Below, piece after piece: positions 62,622-64,000 of a stretch of DNA of 64,000 nt. The position numbers were made by a program, and so were the translations under genes. Each line of letters opens with the position of its first letter. Position 1 is the first letter of the stretch. Origin of the DNA: Kiloniella litopenaei (lineage in GTDB: Bacteria; Pseudomonadota; Alphaproteobacteria; Kiloniellales; Kiloniellaceae); NCBI RefSeq assembly GCF_000982415.1, contig NZ_LANI01000018.1, positions 62,001-126,000 on the forward strand. The letters run 5' to 3'. The notes below the pieces were generated by a model, which saw only the letters and a program-made list of their open reading frames with translations, did not search any database and had not been told where the DNA came from.

Positions 62622-63476
62622 TCAACCTTTCAACTGGTCATAAGCGCGGGCAATCGAACAGAACTCATGAATAGTTAGTTCTTCTGCCCGGGCGGTTTCT
62701 TTAATACCAGCGATGGATATGAGCTCTGGTGTATTTGTGCCCAAGCTTTTCAGGCTTTGTCGCAACATTTTACGCCTTTGTCCAAAGGCAGCTTCCGTTA
62801 CTTTTTCCATTGTGAATACATTTGCTTTTGCCAATGGTTTTTGTCTCGGTTCTAATCTTGCCACAGTTGATGTTATTTTTGGCGGAGGGATAAAAGCTCT
62901 GGGTGGAATATCGAAAAGTGCAGATGTTTCGCAAAGCCATTGCGTCATGACACTCAGACGGCCATAGCTTTTGGTTTTGGGTTCAGCTATCAGACGGTCA
63001 ACGACTTCTTTTTGAAACATAAGTGTCAGGCTTGCAAATGAGTTTGCATCCAGCGCAATTTGTTTCAGCCATCTAAGCAAAAGTACTGTCGAAATATTGT
63101 AGGGTAGATTGGCGACAATCCGTCGCGGCGAACTTCCGAGCTCTGTTAAATCAACCTTGAGGGCGTCGCTTTCTATGACTTGTAGCTTGTTGTTATAGGC
63201 TGTTGATACTTCCTTCAGCGCTTCCAGACAACGTTGATCTTTTTCGATCGCAATAACCTGTTGCGCGCCCTCCATAAGCAGACCGCGTGTCAGGCCTCCG
63301 GGTCCCGGGCCTATTTCGAAGATTGTCCCCTGATCAAGTGGCCCTCCGCCTCGTGCTATTCTTGATGTGAGATTTAGATCTAGCAGAAAGTTTTGCCCGA
63401 GTGATTTTTTTGCAGCGAGATCAAAGCGCGCTATAACCTCTCTCAGTGGGGGGAGTTTGTCCGTTGATCTATTCAT
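62622..63476 (-). CDS. rsmA: 16S rRNA dimethyladenosine transferase RsmA (KsgA)
   Basis: A 284-residue enzyme that dimethylates A1518 and A1519 in 16S rRNA, a late step of 30S assembly. The N-terminal motif AKKSLGQNFLLD and the SAM motif FEIGPGPGGLTRGLL (residues about 54-68) are present. The catalytic NLPYNIS motif is near 121, and the C-terminal domain has PPRAFIPPPKITSTV. It starts two bases after the pdxA stop, so the two are one operon, as usual. Confidence 0.95.
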   Translation of the reverse strand: MNRSTDKLPPLREVIARFDLAAKKSLGQNFLLDLNLTSRIARGGGPLDQGTIFEIGPGPGGLTRGLLMEGAQQVIAIEKDQRCLEALKEVSTAYNNKLQVIESDALKVDLTELGSSPRRIVANLPYNISTVLLLRWLKQIALDANSFASLTLMFQKEVVDRLIAEPKTKSYGRLSVMTQWLCETSALFDIPPRAFIPPPKITSTVARLEPRQKPLAKANVFTMEKVTEAAFGQRRKMLRQSLKSLGTNTPELISIAGIKETARAEELTIHEFCSIARAYDQLKG

Positions 63477-63478
63477 AT

Positions 63479-64000
63479 CTAATGCGCTTTTGCTTTTGCC
63501 ATTGTTGTCGCCATCTCTATCGCGGCAATAAAACTGTTGGGGTTCGCGATACCTTGTCCTGCGATATTATAGGCGGTTCCATGATCTGGTGACGTTCGAA
63601 TAAAGGGCAGGCCAAGGGTAATGTTGACACCGCTGTCAAAATCGAGGGTTTTTATGGGGATCAGAGCTTGATCATGGTACATACAAACAGCGACATCATA
63701 ACTTTCACGGGCTTTGGCATGAAACATTGTATCTGCCGGTAGAGGACCTGTGATATCAATACCTTCTTTTTTTAATAGTTCGAGTGTTGGGCTAATTAGG
63801 TCTATTTCTTCTGTTCCCATTGCCCCGTTTTCTCCTGCGTGTGGGTTTAATCCTGAAACGGCGATACGTGGCTTATCTATACCAAAATCATGTTTTAACG
63901 CAGTATTTGCAGTTCTAATTGTGTGAGAGATTAAATCGCTGTCCAGCTTATTGACGGCCTCTTTCAACGAAAGGTGAATAGTAACAGGAATAACGCGGAG
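63479..64000 (-). CDS. pdxA: 4-hydroxythreonine-4-phosphate dehydrogenase PdxA (C-terminal part)
   Basis: The last 173 codons of PdxA, an NAD-dependent enzyme in pyridoxal phosphate synthesis. The frame runs off the window end; the first readable residues are [12 protein letters not shown]. Metal-binding and active-site motifs are visible: [29 protein letters not shown] and [17 protein letters not shown], with the usual end. It is upstream of rsmA in one unit. Confidence 0.94.
   Translation of the reverse strand, partial: LRVIPVTIHLSLKEAVNKLDSDLISHTIRTANTALKHDFGIDKPRIAVSGLNPHAGENGAMGTEEIDLISPTLELLKKEGIDITGPLPADTMFHAKARESYDVAVCMYHDQALIPIKTLDFDSGVNITLGLPFIRTSPDHGTAYNIAGQGIANPNSFIAAIEMATTMAKAKAH

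Overview
This window reads as chromosomal DNA of an alphaproteobacterium, probably a Rhodospirillales-like, possibly marine lineage at about 45-50 % G+C (estimated by eye). The reasons are the gene orders rpsF-rpsR-rplI-dnaB with radA-cvpA-purF, fabD-fabG-acpP-fabF-mltG, yicC-gmk with rsmA-pdxA, guaB-rsmB-guaA, YfgM-like-bamB-der, and a DUF2794 protein. No species is named because nothing in the sequence fixes it.

Layout. 0-4.4 kb: the end of a peptide ABC importer operon (SBP end, two permeases, two ATPases). 4.5-5.1 kb: a PAS-domain protein. 5.1-11.6 kb: a sugar ABC importer with a PfkB kinase, divergent from a ROK repressor. 11.7-20.7 kb: a LysR regulator divergent from two M20 amidohydrolases and a second peptide importer with a double ATPase, which looks like an N-acyl-amino-acid/peptide scavenging unit. 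20.8-24.9 kb: DUF533/TerB-like protein, Coq7-type hydroxylase, phospholipase-D-fold protein, cytochrome b561 and YceI.

25.1-27.3 kb is an AT-rich accessory patch: a zinc-ribbon DUF4145 gene, a membrane putative abortive-infection (AbiC-like) gene, the broken 3' end of a P2-like phage portal gene and tRNA-Gln(CTG). It looks like a relic of a tRNA-associated prophage that kept its defence cargo, and is the best candidate for an undescribed system.

27.6-36 kb is housekeeping (Ppx/GppA, RlmE, GuaB, RsmB-like, TSUP permease, GuaA). At 35.7-36.3 kb a 55-residue cysteine-rich protein lies downstream of an ArsR regulator, forming a small metal-response unit. 36.4-40.6 kb: SlyX, GNAT, diguanylate cyclase, DUF2794, a DadA-like oxidase and a lipoprotein. 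40.8-44.4 kb: YfgM-like, BamB and Der. 44.4-53.7 kb (minus strand): S6-S18-L9, DnaB, MlaE-MlaF, RadA, CvpA, PurF and an SDR. 54-64 kb: type II fatty-acid synthesis genes, MltG, a proteasome-like Ntn hydrolase with a serine in the nucleophile position, IF-1, an SDR, YicC, Gmk, RsmA and the end of PdxA.

Ten strong Rho-independent terminators mark transcription units. In both peptide importers one sits directly behind the binding-protein gene, a common arrangement for making more binding protein than membrane complex.
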